The position numbers and the translations under genes were made by a program. Shown here one piece after another: positions 49,869 through 58,147 of a stretch of 64,000 nucleotides of DNA. Each line of letters starts with the position of its first letter. Position 1 is the stretch's first letter. Below the pieces are notes generated by a model, which was not told the origin of the DNA, ran no database searches, and saw only the letters and a list, made by a program, of their open reading frames with translations. Origin of the DNA: Actinoplanes palleronii (lineage in GTDB: Bacteria > Actinomycetota > Actinomycetes > Mycobacteriales > Micromonosporaceae); assembly GCF_016862315.1 (NCBI RefSeq), contig NZ_BOMS01000134.1, positions 1 to 64,000 on the forward strand. Direction: 5' to 3'.

Positions 49869-50699
49869 TCAGGCGCGATAGGCGGGCGCCTGGGCGAGCA
49901 GGCCCGGCGTCACGTTCATCACCCGCTGGAACGCGGCGATGAACGTGCTCGGCTGCGCATAACCGAGCCGTTCGGACACCCCGCGCACGTCCACGCCCTC
50001 GGAGAGCAGGGCCAGCGCCTGGTGCACGCGCAACGCCTGCCGCCACTGCGCGAACGACAGCCCGGTCGCGCCGCGGAACGCCCGGGTGATCGTCCGATCG
50101 CTGATGCCCAGCTGGTCCGCCCACTCCTGCAGCCCGCGGTCGTCGGCGGGGTCGGCCAGCAGCGCCTCGGCGATGCCGTCGATGCGGGGATCGCCGGGCA
50201 GCTCCAGCGCGAACTGCCGCTCCGAGGGGTCGAGCACGTCGAACACGACCGCCTCGGTGCGGGCCCGCGCCTCGGCGTCGAGATCCGTGCGGACCAGGCG
50301 CAACAGCAGCGACTCCAGCAGTGGGGTCATCGTGATCGACGTCGGTCCGGCGAACGCGACCGGGGTGCGCTCGGGGACGAAGAACGCGTCGTGCAGCTCC
50401 GCGCCGGCGGTCAGCCGGCCGCCGTGGACCACGCCGGCGGGCAGCCACAGGCCGTACCCGGCCGGGACCGTGAAGATCCGGTTGCCGATCCGCGAGGTCA
50501 GCGTGCCGCCGCGCACCCACACCAGCTCGTGCATCGGATGCGCGTGCGGCAGCCAGTCGGTGGCGACGCCGGACACCTCCGACTCGGCGACGATCGTGAG
50601 CGGCCCCAGGTCACCGGCCGGCACCGACACGGCCCGGCGCACCACCGTCGCCGGGTCGCGCCGCCAGGTCCCCAGGCTCAGGGCGTCGTGGGCCGGCAT
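49869..50699 (-). CDS. AraC family regulator beside the siderophore operon
   Basis: A 276-residue AraC regulator with an N-terminal cupin sensor (HAHPMHELVWVRGGTLTSRIGNRIFTVPAGYGLWLPAGVVHGG) and a C-terminal double helix-turn-helix (LQEWADQLGISDRTITRAFRGATG and VSERLGYAQPSTFIAAFQRVMNVTPG). The ATG at 50699 gives the standard start. It lies immediately upstream of the siderophore import operon on the same strand and is likely to activate it in response to the siderophore, as in related regulators; that link is inferred from position. Confidence 0.88.
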   Translation of the reverse strand: MPAHDALSLGTWRRDPATVVRRAVSVPAGDLGPLTIVAESEVSGVATDWLPHAHPMHELVWVRGGTLTSRIGNRIFTVPAGYGLWLPAGVVHGGRLTAGAELHDAFFVPERTPVAFAGPTSITMTPLLESLLLRLVRTDLDAEARARTEAVVFDVLDPSERQFALELPGDPRIDGIAEALLADPADDRGLQEWADQLGISDRTITRAFRGATGLSFAQWRQALRVHQALALLSEGVDVRGVSERLGYAQPSTFIAAFQRVMNVTPGLLAQAPAYRA

Positions 50700-50803
50700 G
50701 CCGACGAGGGTACGCGAGCGATCTTCACCATCCGCGCCGTCAGGCGGCGTCAGCGCCGCTTCGGCAAAATTCCTGAGGGGTACGCAGGGTCTGGCGCCCG
50801 GCC

Positions 50804-50819
50804 GGTGACCGCCGTCACC
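50804..50819. promoter_or_regulatory. Crp-like palindrome upstream of the repeat-protein gene
   Basis: GGTGAC (50804-50809) and GTCACC (50814-50819) are separated by CGCC, giving the GTGA-N6-TCAC pattern of actinobacterial Crp/cAMP sites. It lies 110 bases before the start of the secreted repeat protein and 105 bases from the divergent AraC start. Short dyads occur by chance in GC-rich DNA, so this is only a candidate. Confidence 0.35.
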
Positions 50820-50929
50820 CTTCGTGATGGGTCCTCTGAACGGCCATCCGGCAACGGACTCAGGGGCGACTTCCGATGTGGAGAAAAGCCCGTTTTCGTC
50901 ATCAAAGCTATCCTGAGGATGGAGCGTTG

Positions 50930-52138
50930 ATGAAGAAGATTGCTCGTGTGGTGACCGTAGGTGGCCTCGGTGTTCTCGCCGCACTCGCCACGGCAGCCGG
51001 GCCCGCCCAGGCCTCGGGCGCCAACCAGGCGCCGGTGACCAAGCAAGCGGGCGGTTGCTGCAACGATTCCGGAGACACCGGACAGGTCGTCGGCTGGTAC
51101 ACATCTCAGCAGGCGTGCACGGTCGCGGGCCAGTTCGGCCGGGACAACTCCGACTGGAGCGACTTCGACGTCACGTACGTGACGGTCGGCGAGCGGCGCG
51201 GGACGTGGGCACTGCGGATCCTCACCGACGGTGACTGGTTGCAGCCGGGCTTCCGGCCGTACGGCCCGTCGCTGGTCGCGGCGTACCCGCTGCTGCCGGG
51301 ACGTCCGGGCTGGATCCGGCCGCGGCACCTCCGCCCGGCCACCTTCTTCGTCGGGCCGCAGGGTGGCTTCATCTCCGGACACCAGGGCGGCTTCGGCGGT
51401 GGACGTCCGGGCAGCGTCTTCGTCGGCCCGCAGGGGGGATTCAACCCGGGACATGGCGGTTTCAACCCCGGCCACGGTGGGTTCAACCCCGGCCACGGTG
51501 GGTTCAACCCCGGCCACGGTGGGTTCAACCCCGGGCACGCTGGTGGTGGACACCACGGGGGCTTCAACCCGGGACACCAGGGGGGTAACAACTCCGGACA
51601 CCAGGGTGGTTGGAACCCGGGACACCAGGGGGGTTCCAACTCCGGTCACGGTGGCGGTTCCAACTCCGGGCACGGCGGGGGCTCCAACTCCGGGCACGGC
51701 GGGGGCTCCGGCCCGGGGCACTCCGGTGGCGGGCAGTCGGGCGGCTCGGGGCACTCGGGTGGGGGTATGTCCGGTGGTGGCGCTCCTGGCGGTGGGTCGT
51801 CCGGTGGCGGCGCTTCCGGTGGCTCCGGGCACAGCGGCGGCGGGGCTTCCGGTGGCTCGTCGGGTGGCTCGTCCGGTGGCGCTTCTGGTGGTCAGCAGGG
51901 TGGCGGCTCGTCCGGTGGTGGCTCCGGGCACTCGGGTGGCGGCTCGTCCGGTGGTGGCCAGCCTGGTGGCGGCTCGTCCGGTGGTGGCCAGCCCGGCGGC
52001 GGCTCGTCCGGTGGCGGCGCGTCGGGCGGTGGCTCGGGGCACTCGGGTGGCGGCTCGTCGGGTGGTCAGCAGGGTGGCGGCTCGTCCGGTGGTGGCTCCG
52101 GCCACTCCGGCGGCGGCGCGTCCGGTGGCACCCGCTGA
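50930..52138 (+). CDS. Secreted Gly/His/Ser-rich repeat protein
   Basis: This 402-residue exported protein has a signal peptide (MKKIARVVTVGGLGVLAALATAAGPAQA, cleavage near residue 28). A folded region of about 120 residues follows, with CCNDSGDTG and TSQQACTVAGQFG (three Cys). The rest is low-complexity: first GGFNPGH repeated exactly five times, then NPGHQGG and SGHGGGSN units, then long GGSSGGG runs with regular His. It has no sorting signal. Possible roles are metal (His) binding, a hydrated coat or an adhesive. GGAG precedes the ATG by five bases. A Crp-like site lies upstream and a strong hairpin downstream. Confidence 0.8.
   Translation: MKKIARVVTVGGLGVLAALATAAGPAQASGANQAPVTKQAGGCCNDSGDTGQVVGWYTSQQACTVAGQFGRDNSDWSDFDVTYVTVGERRGTWALRILTDGDWLQPGFRPYGPSLVAAYPLLPGRPGWIRPRHLRPATFFVGPQGGFISGHQGGFGGGRPGSVFVGPQGGFNPGHGGFNPGHGGFNPGHGGFNPGHGGFNPGHAGGGHHGGFNPGHQGGNNSGHQGGWNPGHQGGSNSGHGGGSNSGHGGGSNSGHGGGSGPGHSGGGQSGGSGHSGGGMSGGGAPGGGSSGGGASGGSGHSGGGASGGSSGGSSGGASGGQQGGGSSGGGSGHSGGGSSGGGQPGGGSSGGGQPGGGSSGGGASGGGSGHSGGGSSGGQQGGGSSGGGSGHSGGGASGGTR
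51434..51538 (+). repeat. Five 21-base tandem repeats encoding GGFNPGH
   Basis: Five consecutive 21-base units at 51434-51538 encode GGFNPGH each time. The last three begin with the same GGTGGGTTCAACCCCGG, and the first two differ at a few wobble positions. Near-identical DNA units imply recent expansion by slippage or recombination, so copy number may vary among strains. Confidence 0.88.
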
Positions 52139-52188
52139 TGCGATCTCTCACTGACGTCGGGGAGACATAACCCTCGGCCAATCCCGGC

Positions 52189-52242
52189 AACAGCCCTCGA
52201 TCGATCATCCCCGCACTCCGGGAAGGCCGATCGGGGGCTGTT
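52189..52242. terminator. Terminator hairpin after the repeat-protein gene
   Basis: AACAGCCCTCGATCG (52189-52203) pairs with CGATCGGGGGCTGTT (52228-52242) over 14 of 15 positions plus a G-U pair, with a 24-base loop. It starts 51 bases after the repeat-protein stop. Confidence 0.65.
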
Positions 52243-52296
52243 GGTATGCCGGCGCGCTATTCCTCAGGAGCGCGGAGCATGAGCCGAATCATAAAG

Positions 52297-52357
52297 CGAA
52301 CGCTCGTTCTTGACACGGGGCACTGCCGCCTCCAGACTCAAAAACGAACAGTCGTTC
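52297..52357. promoter_or_regulatory. Promoter flanked by two copies of a TetR-type operator
   Basis: The 13-base dyad CGAACnnTCGTTC occurs twice, at 52297-52309 (CGAACGCTCGTTC) and 52345-52357 (CGAACAGTCGTTC), 48 bases apart. Between them is a perfect -35 hexamer TTGACA (52310-52315) with CAGACT at 17-base spacing as a weak -10. AAGGAG (52361-52366) then precedes the ATG at 52373. The arrangement looks like a repressible promoter with two operators. No TetR gene lies beside it, so the regulator is elsewhere. Confidence 0.6.
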
Positions 52358-52372
52358 GCTAAGGAGAAGCTC

Positions 52373-53425
52373 ATGTCCACCCAGGTACAGCCCGAGACCA
52401 CCACGGCCACGCCGTCGCCCTGGCCGAGGGTCGCCGCCGCGGTGGCTCTGCTCACCGTGATCATCAGCGTGCTGCTCACCGCGTTCGCCTGGCCGTCGGT
52501 GCACTCGTCGCTGCACGACGTGCCGATCGCCGTGGCCGGCCCGGCCGCCGCGGCCGACCAGGTGATCGCCACCCTCGACACGAAGATGCCCGGCGCGTTC
52601 GACGTCACCCGCGTCGCCGACAGCGCCGCCGCCGAGCAGCTGATCCGCGACCGCGAGGTCTACGGCGCGATCGACCTCAGCAGCGGCACCCCGCACCTGC
52701 TGACCGCCTCGGCCGGCAGCGCCTCGATCGCGCAGTCCCTGCAGGCCCTCGGCACCGCTCTCGCGCAGGCGCAGGCACCGGGCAGCGGCCCGGCGGTCAC
52801 CACCCGCGACGTCGTCGCCCTGCCCGCCGACGACCCGCGCGGCGCCGGCCTGTCCGCCGCGGCCCTGCCCCTCGTGATGGGCGGCCTGCTCACCGCGGTG
52901 CTGCTCACCAACCTGCTGCGCGGCACCACCCGCCGGGTCACCGGCGCGCTGACCTTCGCGGTCACCGGCGGGCTGGCCATGGCCGCGATCCTGCAGTTCT
53001 GGTTCGGCTCGATCGACGGCTCCTACCTGGCCAACGCCGGCGCGATCGCCCTGACCATCGGCGCCATCTCGATGACCCTGCTCGGGCTGGAGGCACTGTT
53101 CGGCTACCCGGGCTTCGGGCTCGGCGCGGTGCTGATGATGCTGGTCGGCAACCCGTTCTCCGGCCTCACCAGCGCACCCGAGATGCTGCCCGGCTGGGGT
53201 GGCGCTTTCGGTCAGCTGCTCCCGCCGGGTGCCGGTGGACAGCTGCTGCGCTCGACCGCGTTCTTCGACGGCCACGGCGCCGCGCACGCCACCGTCGTAC
53301 TGATCTCCTGGCTTGTTCTTGGTGTTGTTCTCTGCCTGGTCAGCGGAGTGCGCGCGGGTCGCGCCCGCACCACCGCCCCGGTGACCGGCGCCGCATCCCC
53401 CGCTGTCACCCCTGCCACGGTCTGA
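52373..53425 (+). CDS. Membrane protein of ABC-2/YhgE-like type
   Basis: A 350-residue protein with one N-terminal membrane helix (VAAAVALLTVIISVLLTAFAWPSV), a soluble extracytoplasmic loop of about 130 residues (DVPIAVAGPAAAADQVIATLDTK) and five or six C-terminal membrane helices. This is the layout of ABC-2 permease/YhgE-like proteins (a helix, a large loop, then a helical bundle). No ATPase gene is adjacent. The promoter region has two copies of a TetR-type dyad, which suggests induction by a toxic or signalling compound. The start is decided by AAGGAG. Confidence 0.75.
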   Translation: MSTQVQPETTTATPSPWPRVAAAVALLTVIISVLLTAFAWPSVHSSLHDVPIAVAGPAAAADQVIATLDTKMPGAFDVTRVADSAAAEQLIRDREVYGAIDLSSGTPHLLTASAGSASIAQSLQALGTALAQAQAPGSGPAVTTRDVVALPADDPRGAGLSAAALPLVMGGLLTAVLLTNLLRGTTRRVTGALTFAVTGGLAMAAILQFWFGSIDGSYLANAGAIALTIGAISMTLLGLEALFGYPGFGLGAVLMMLVGNPFSGLTSAPEMLPGWGGAFGQLLPPGAGGQLLRSTAFFDGHGAAHATVVLISWLVLGVVLCLVSGVRAGRARTTAPVTGAASPAVTPATV

Positions 53426-53479
53426 GTGATTTGCCCGAGGTGGGGGTATGCAGCAGCGAATGATCAGAGCAGCGCACTC

Positions 53480-54541
53480 ATGACGGTGTCCCTCGACTCG
53501 GCCCAGCCTGCCGAGGACGGCGCCGCCGAGCCCGGTGCCGCCGCCGAGCCCGGTCGCAAGCGCCGCTGGGCCCGGCGCGCCGCCGTCGCCGCGGTGATCG
53601 TCCTGTTCGCTGTCGAGCTCGTTCTCGGCTGGTCGTCGCTGTCCTCGGCGCTCGGCCAGCTGAGAGCGCCGCACCTGGGCTGGCTCGCCGCCGCGGTGAT
53701 CGCCGAGCTGGCGGCGATGGGTACCTACGCGCGAATGCAGCACACCCTGCTGCGCTCCGCCGGGCTGAAGGTGCCGCTCTACCGCAACATCGCGCTCGCC
53801 TACGCCGCCCACTCGCTCAACGAGACCCTGCCGGGTGGCCCGGCGTTCTCCACCAAGTTCAACTTCCAGCAGATGCGCCGCTTCGGCGCGACACCCGCGG
53901 TCGCCGCCTGGTGCATCGCGCTGTCCGGCATCCTGTCCACCACGGCACTCGCGGTGGTCACCGTGGTCGGTGCGCTCTTCGCCGGCGGCACCCCGCACTG
54001 GTACGGACTGGCCGCCCTGGTCACCGCCATCGCCCTGCTGGTGTTCGGCGTCCGCCGGGTCAGCCGCCGCCCCGCCGCGCTGGAGCCCGCGACCCGGGCG
54101 GTCCTGGCGCGGTTCAACCGGCTCCGCCGCCGCCCCGCCGAGCAGGGCCTGGACAAGATCCGGCACTTCGTCGGCCAGCTCGGCGCCGCCCGCCTGACCC
54201 CCGGCCGTGGGCTCGCCGCCGCGGTCTTCGCGGTGCTCAACTGGGGGCTCGACGCCGCCTGCCTGTGGATGTGCGTCCGGGCGGTCAGCGACGCGCCGGT
54301 CAACGCCGTCCAGCTGCTGCTCGCCTTCTGCGCGGGGATGGCCGCCGGCACCGTGACCCTGGTCCCCGGTGGGCTCGGCATCATCGACAGCGCGCTGATC
54401 CTCGGCCTGGCCGGCGGGGGAGTGCCGACCGGCACCGCGATCGCCGCCGTCGTGCTCTACCGGATCATCAGCTTCGGCTTCATCATCGGCGCGGGCTGGA
54501 TCACCTGGCTCGTCATGCGCCACCGCCACCGCACGGCGTGA
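53480..54541 (+). CDS. YbhN/UPF0104-type integral membrane protein
   Basis: This 353-residue protein has seven to eight predicted membrane helices of the lysylphosphatidylglycerol-synthase-TM (UPF0104/YbhN) type. Characteristic elements are AYAAHSLNETLPGGPAFSTKFNFQQMRRFGATPAVAAWC, and later FCAGMAAGTVTLVPGGLGIIDSALILGLAGGGVPTGTAIAAVVLYRIIS. There is no C-terminal synthase domain, so it may flip or transport lipids, or be an accessory. ATG 53480 has no good ribosome site, but the upstream extension is weaker. Confidence 0.82.
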   Translation: MTVSLDSAQPAEDGAAEPGAAAEPGRKRRWARRAAVAAVIVLFAVELVLGWSSLSSALGQLRAPHLGWLAAAVIAELAAMGTYARMQHTLLRSAGLKVPLYRNIALAYAAHSLNETLPGGPAFSTKFNFQQMRRFGATPAVAAWCIALSGILSTTALAVVTVVGALFAGGTPHWYGLAALVTAIALLVFGVRRVSRRPAALEPATRAVLARFNRLRRRPAEQGLDKIRHFVGQLGAARLTPGRGLAAAVFAVLNWGLDAACLWMCVRAVSDAPVNAVQLLLAFCAGMAAGTVTLVPGGLGIIDSALILGLAGGGVPTGTAIAAVVLYRIISFGFIIGAGWITWLVMRHRHRTA

Positions 54542-54571
54542 CGAAGACCCGGCCCGGGTACTGCCTTTTCC

Positions 54572-55387
54572 ATGACTCCCCGCCCGGTCCGTGTCCTCAC
54601 GGCACTGTTGATCGCCACGGCTGTGGCCACCGTCGTGGTCGAGGTGCTCAATTTCTGGTACGCACCGGAGCGCGGCGCCGGCTTCGTGGTGCGGACGGGC
54701 TGGGCGCTCGTTCGTACCCTCGGGTGGTTGATCTTGATCTTCCAGGTCCGCCGGGCTCGGGCCACCGCCAAGCCGCTGAGTCTGATTCTGACCATGACCA
54801 CGCTGTTCGCGGTCGGTCGCCTGATCGTCCCGTCCTCGGGCCGCCCGGCGCTGCCCGGCCTGATCAGTTTCGGCGTGCTCGCGCTGCTCTGCCTGACCGT
54901 GGTGGTGCTGCTCCACCGCCACCCGGGCATCGACGCGCACCTGATCCACCAGCCGCGGCGACCGGTTCTGACCAGGGAGGGCCTGAGCCTGCGGGAGGCC
55001 CCGCCGAGCGACCCGTGGGTGCTGACCGCCCGGCTGGCCTCGTTCAGCTACAGCCCGTTGATGCTGGTCCCGGCCCTGACCGCGGTCGGCACGCTGCGGC
55101 ACCGCCCGGAGTGGACCCTGGCCGTGATCCTCTGGATCCTGGCCGGCATCGCGGTGAGTTACGTGGCCCTGCTGTCCGCTTATTTCATCGGCCGGGGCAG
55201 CCACCGCGCCCGCGCCGCATTGACCTCGACCACGCTGGCGGTGCTGGCCTTCGACCTGCCGCTGTGCTGGATCCTGCTGGGCGAGGACGGCTTGATCCGC
55301 GACGGCGCGCCCTTGGTGGTGGCGGCCGCCATCACCGTGTACGCCCTGCGGCGAGCCGCCCACACACCCGCCCGAGCCGCCGTGTAG
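54572..55387 (+). CDS. Seven-helix membrane protein, unknown function
   Basis: This 271-residue protein has six to seven predicted membrane helices (for example VLTALLIATAVATVVVEVL, LVRTLGWLILIFQV, FGVLALLCLTVVVLL, LAVLAFDLPLCWILLG) and no recognisable motifs. It follows the YbhN-type gene by 30 bases and may share its transcript. A 48-base piece of its coding sequence recurs at 56841-56888 as a remnant. Confidence 0.7.
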   Translation: MTPRPVRVLTALLIATAVATVVVEVLNFWYAPERGAGFVVRTGWALVRTLGWLILIFQVRRARATAKPLSLILTMTTLFAVGRLIVPSSGRPALPGLISFGVLALLCLTVVVLLHRHPGIDAHLIHQPRRPVLTREGLSLREAPPSDPWVLTARLASFSYSPLMLVPALTAVGTLRHRPEWTLAVILWILAGIAVSYVALLSAYFIGRGSHRARAALTSTTLAVLAFDLPLCWILLGEDGLIRDGAPLVVAAAITVYALRRAAHTPARAAV

Positions 55388-55487
55388 CCCGGCGGGCTCG
55401 AGGTTGCTGTGTGGGGACTTTGGGTGCGCTCCGCGCCGTAACTTCACACGGTTGTTGGGTGGGGTTTTTGGGTGCGCTCGCGGCCGG

Positions 55488-56365
55488 TCAGCGGTCGTAG
55501 GAGTGTGGACCGCCGAGCCAGTAGCTCAGATATTCGGACTGGACGTCGCCGGTGAGCAAGTCGGCCAGTGTGGTGGCGAATCCGGTTTCGTACCGTTCCC
55601 AGAGCGGTCCCCGCTCCTTGAACATCACGGGCCAGTCGCCGTGCCGGGCTTGACGTGCCAGAACAGGAAATCGCCGTTCCCGGTGTGCCCCCAGGAGATC
55701 AGGTCGTCGCCGGGCTCGAACCATGCGGGAATGTCTTCCCGCTCCGGGTTCCAGTGCGACGCGTCACCCAGGTGCCAGTCCCGCCGCCAATTGCCCCGGC
55801 CGAAGAACTCCGCGCCGACACACTCGTGGGCATACGAGTTGTGCTCGGCCAAGTTCGCCCACTCCTCGGGTGCGTCGCAGGCGCACACATGGACGTGGTC
55901 ATCGACCGATCCCGGGCCGTAAGCGTCGATGAATGCCTTGTAGTCGCCGGGCAGTGTGACGCCGAGTTCGGTCTCCACCGCTGACCAGTCCCTGCGCTCC
56001 TCGGCCTGATCGGCCAGGGGTGGCAAGCCCAGGATCTCCGCCAGGTGCGCGGCAGCCTCGGCCGGTGTCCGGTGTGATTCGGCGCGGTCCGCGACGGTGC
56101 GTTCACCGGACACGGTGTCGTCCGGCCGGAGCAGGTCACCGCCGGTGCCGCTCACGACTGCGTACGACTCGGTGAGCTCGACGACGACCAGGTCCACGTC
56201 GCGCGGCTGCCGGCCGGACTCGTTGCAGGCAAGGTGGAAGCGTTCACCTGGCTCTGCCCAGCGCCGTCGGTGATAATCCGGCTCGCCGTCAAGCCGCCAC
56301 CCGTCCGCAACGGCTTCGACGGAATCGATGGAGAACGCGAAACGCTCAATACGCACGACCAGCAT
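55488..56365 (-). pseudogene. SUKH/SMI1-KNR4-like gene interrupted by a frameshift
   Basis: Read from ATG 56365 (MLVVRIERFAFSIDSVEAVADGW; AAGGG eight bases before), the frame runs through a SUKH-type core. It includes WSAVETELGVTLPGDYKAFIDAYGPGSVDDHVHV and GDDLISWGHTGNGDFLFWHVKPG, then stops soon after at about 55625. The next frame continues directly with DWPVMFKERGPLWERYETGFATTLADLLTGDVQSEYLSYW and stops at 55488. Inserting one base near 55640 (the GGCGAC run) restores a continuous SUKH C-terminus (KPGTADWPVMF). SUKH proteins are often immunity proteins for polymorphic toxins. The shift may be real decay or a sequencing error. Confidence 0.72.
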
Positions 56366-56450
56366 TTTGCACGCCCTTGAGGACATGGTCCGTACCGCGG
56401 TGCTACGTCAACTGTGTCGTCTGCCCGCCGGCCGCCGGTAGATTCCGCGC

Positions 56451-56798
56451 GTGGACCGTGATCACCTCCTGAGCTTGTTGGATCCGAAGGACGAGGTGCT
56501 GGCCGCGTGTCGGCGAGCGGTGCTGTACGGCAGGCGGTGGCGGGTCTACTCGACGCCGGTGCCGGCTCCTGATCTGGTGTGGATCTACACCATCCGGGAG
56601 GCGCAGCTGCGGGAAGCGGAGACTGCGACGCTCGGCTTCACCTCGGCCCTCGAAGCCTTACGGTCGCTCGGCAACAAGGCGGTGTGTCTCGGGTACGCGG
56701 TGGGCGCGGACAACCCGCCGTATCACTTCCAGCTGTTCCTCAACCACGACTCGACGGCCGTCGTGGCCTGCCTGGGGTTCGCACTGCCCGATCGTTAA
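56451..56798 (+). CDS. Hypothetical protein, 115 residues
   Basis: A small soluble alpha/beta-like protein starting at GTG 56451. Residues such as AACRRAVLYGRRWRVYSTPVPAPDLVWIYTIREAQL and CLGYAVGADNPPYHFQLFLNH have normal composition and codon use, so it is probably real. No family recognised. It lies among several other hypothetical genes, next to the SUKH-like gene, so it could be an orphan immunity or accessory gene, but nothing shows this. Confidence 0.65.
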   Translation: MDRDHLLSLLDPKDEVLAACRRAVLYGRRWRVYSTPVPAPDLVWIYTIREAQLREAETATLGFTSALEALRSLGNKAVCLGYAVGADNPPYHFQLFLNHDSTAVVACLGFALPDR

Positions 56799-57108
56799 TC
56801 ACCGCAGGCCGCGGGTCAGGACACTGCGGCAGTTGAACTCATTGACCTCGACCACGCCGGCGGTGCTGGCTTTCGCCCTGCCGCTGTGTCGTTGACCGCA
56901 CGGTTCGTGACCGTGAGGCATGAATAAGTGATTTATTCGGCTTTCACCTCGTCTTCACTCTTGTGGCTCATGCTTTTTCGCCTTTTAAATGCGTGTCTTG
57001 ATACTCGAAATATTCGTCGCAGTGCTGATTAAGCTGGTGGGCGTGACGCTGATCGCGGCGGATTGAGGCGGCTGGGCCGTCGGTCCGGAGCGAAGTATCT
57101 GACGAGTT
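56799..57108. other. Gene-free stretch with a gene remnant and a lower-GC border
   Basis: No gene is visible in this 310-base gap. A 48-base segment at 56841-56888 matches 55219-55266 (coding sequence of the seven-helix membrane protein) at 45 of 48 bases, so it is the debris of a duplication. From about 56920 the DNA becomes clearly more AT-rich (CTTTTTCGCCTTTTAAATGC) and stays so through the next gene, suggesting an insertion border. Confidence 0.7.
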
Positions 57109-57960
57109 TCATGCCTCTCCTGACGAGTCACTTTCCCTGCCCGTCACGCCCTGTGCCGACTGTTGGCTCGGAGGGTTGGTCAGCGACGCCCAAGCACGTT
57201 TGATCGCGGAGGCGACCTCGCGCCTCGAAAATTCATCAACTCCGGTAACAAAAATTAGATGGGCATTGTGTAATCCGGCGTTCCGTGCGCGGCGGGTGAA
57301 CCACCTTTTCAGGACGGCTTCATATTCGCTTCCCCGCCTTCCGCTGGCAATGAATATAAGTCCACCGAGCTCCATGCCGGCAAGACGAGCGACGCTTTCC
57401 TCGACTTTTGTTCTCAGATCGAATGCCGCACTGCCGATGATGACTTTTTGTGACATGGACGAGTTTCTGGTGCTGCGCATTTCTATTGCGCCGCAAGGGC
57501 TTTCCGCTGTGCTTTCTTTCCTGGCTTCGAACCGTAGATAAGAAGGAAGTGCTCCCTGAATTAGGTCTTCGAATGTCGCTTCGAAGGTGTCCGGACTGGG
57601 TGCTGCTTCCGCCTCAGCCTCCGATCTTGCAGCCCGCTTTTCGCGAAGATCCACTTCTACGGCATCGATCGTAGGACGGGGAACGCCCTCGCCTTCAAGT
57701 GTTTCGAGGACTTCTTCAACGAATTCGACGCCGGATACGCCCACCCTTTGAGGCAGGTAGCCGCCGATGCCGACTAATAGGATAAGTCCGCCGATGATGG
57801 TCAGGGTTGCGGCACCTGTCTGGCCTTCGCGGACGAAAATGGCGACTATTCCTGCGCTGATTACCGTGGCGCCCACCAGGCCGATCAGGGATCTTTGAAC
57901 GTTACTAAGCTTGATCGCCCGACGGTTTTTCGATGGCTCTCCTTGCTCTGACCTATTCAT
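57109..57960 (-). CDS. Lower-GC two-helix membrane protein, unknown function
   Basis: This 283-residue protein has two N-terminal membrane helices (LIGLVGATVISAGIVAIFV and AATLTIIGGLILLVGIGGYL). A charged linker with an acidic, Glu/Ala-rich stretch follows, and then a C-terminal alpha/beta domain of about 95 residues (IIGSAAFDLRTKVEESVARLAGMELGGLIFIASGRRGSEYEAVLKRW). The DNA has many A/T third positions unlike its neighbours, so it is probably acquired. I do not recognise the domain; its membrane-plus-sensor layout is compatible with a defence or signalling role. Confidence 0.7.
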   Translation of the reverse strand: MNRSEQGEPSKNRRAIKLSNVQRSLIGLVGATVISAGIVAIFVREGQTGAATLTIIGGLILLVGIGGYLPQRVGVSGVEFVEEVLETLEGEGVPRPTIDAVEVDLREKRAARSEAEAEAAPSPDTFEATFEDLIQGALPSYLRFEARKESTAESPCGAIEMRSTRNSSMSQKVIIGSAAFDLRTKVEESVARLAGMELGGLIFIASGRRGSEYEAVLKRWFTRRARNAGLHNAHLIFVTGVDEFSRREVASAIKRAWASLTNPPSQQSAQGVTGRESDSSGEA

Positions 57961-58147
57961 AAGCGGATCCTATGAGGGGTCGAGGCGCAAGAATCTGCCA
58001 ATTGGGATGTTTAGTCCTTTTTTGTGGTGCATAGAAGTCCGAGATTTGTCGTCTGATTTGACATGTTTGACTCGATCCCGGTTGAGGCCATCGGCCCCAT
58101 CACCGTGCCGTGATCTAGATTGGCCTCAGTCGACATCGGGGGGTTGT

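Noticed and set aside
52289..55447. Minus-strand frame of over 1000 codons opposite three membrane protein genes
   Set aside because: Same reason: Gly/Gln/Asp/His-rich shadow of genes whose own frames encode clear membrane helices and have ribosome sites.
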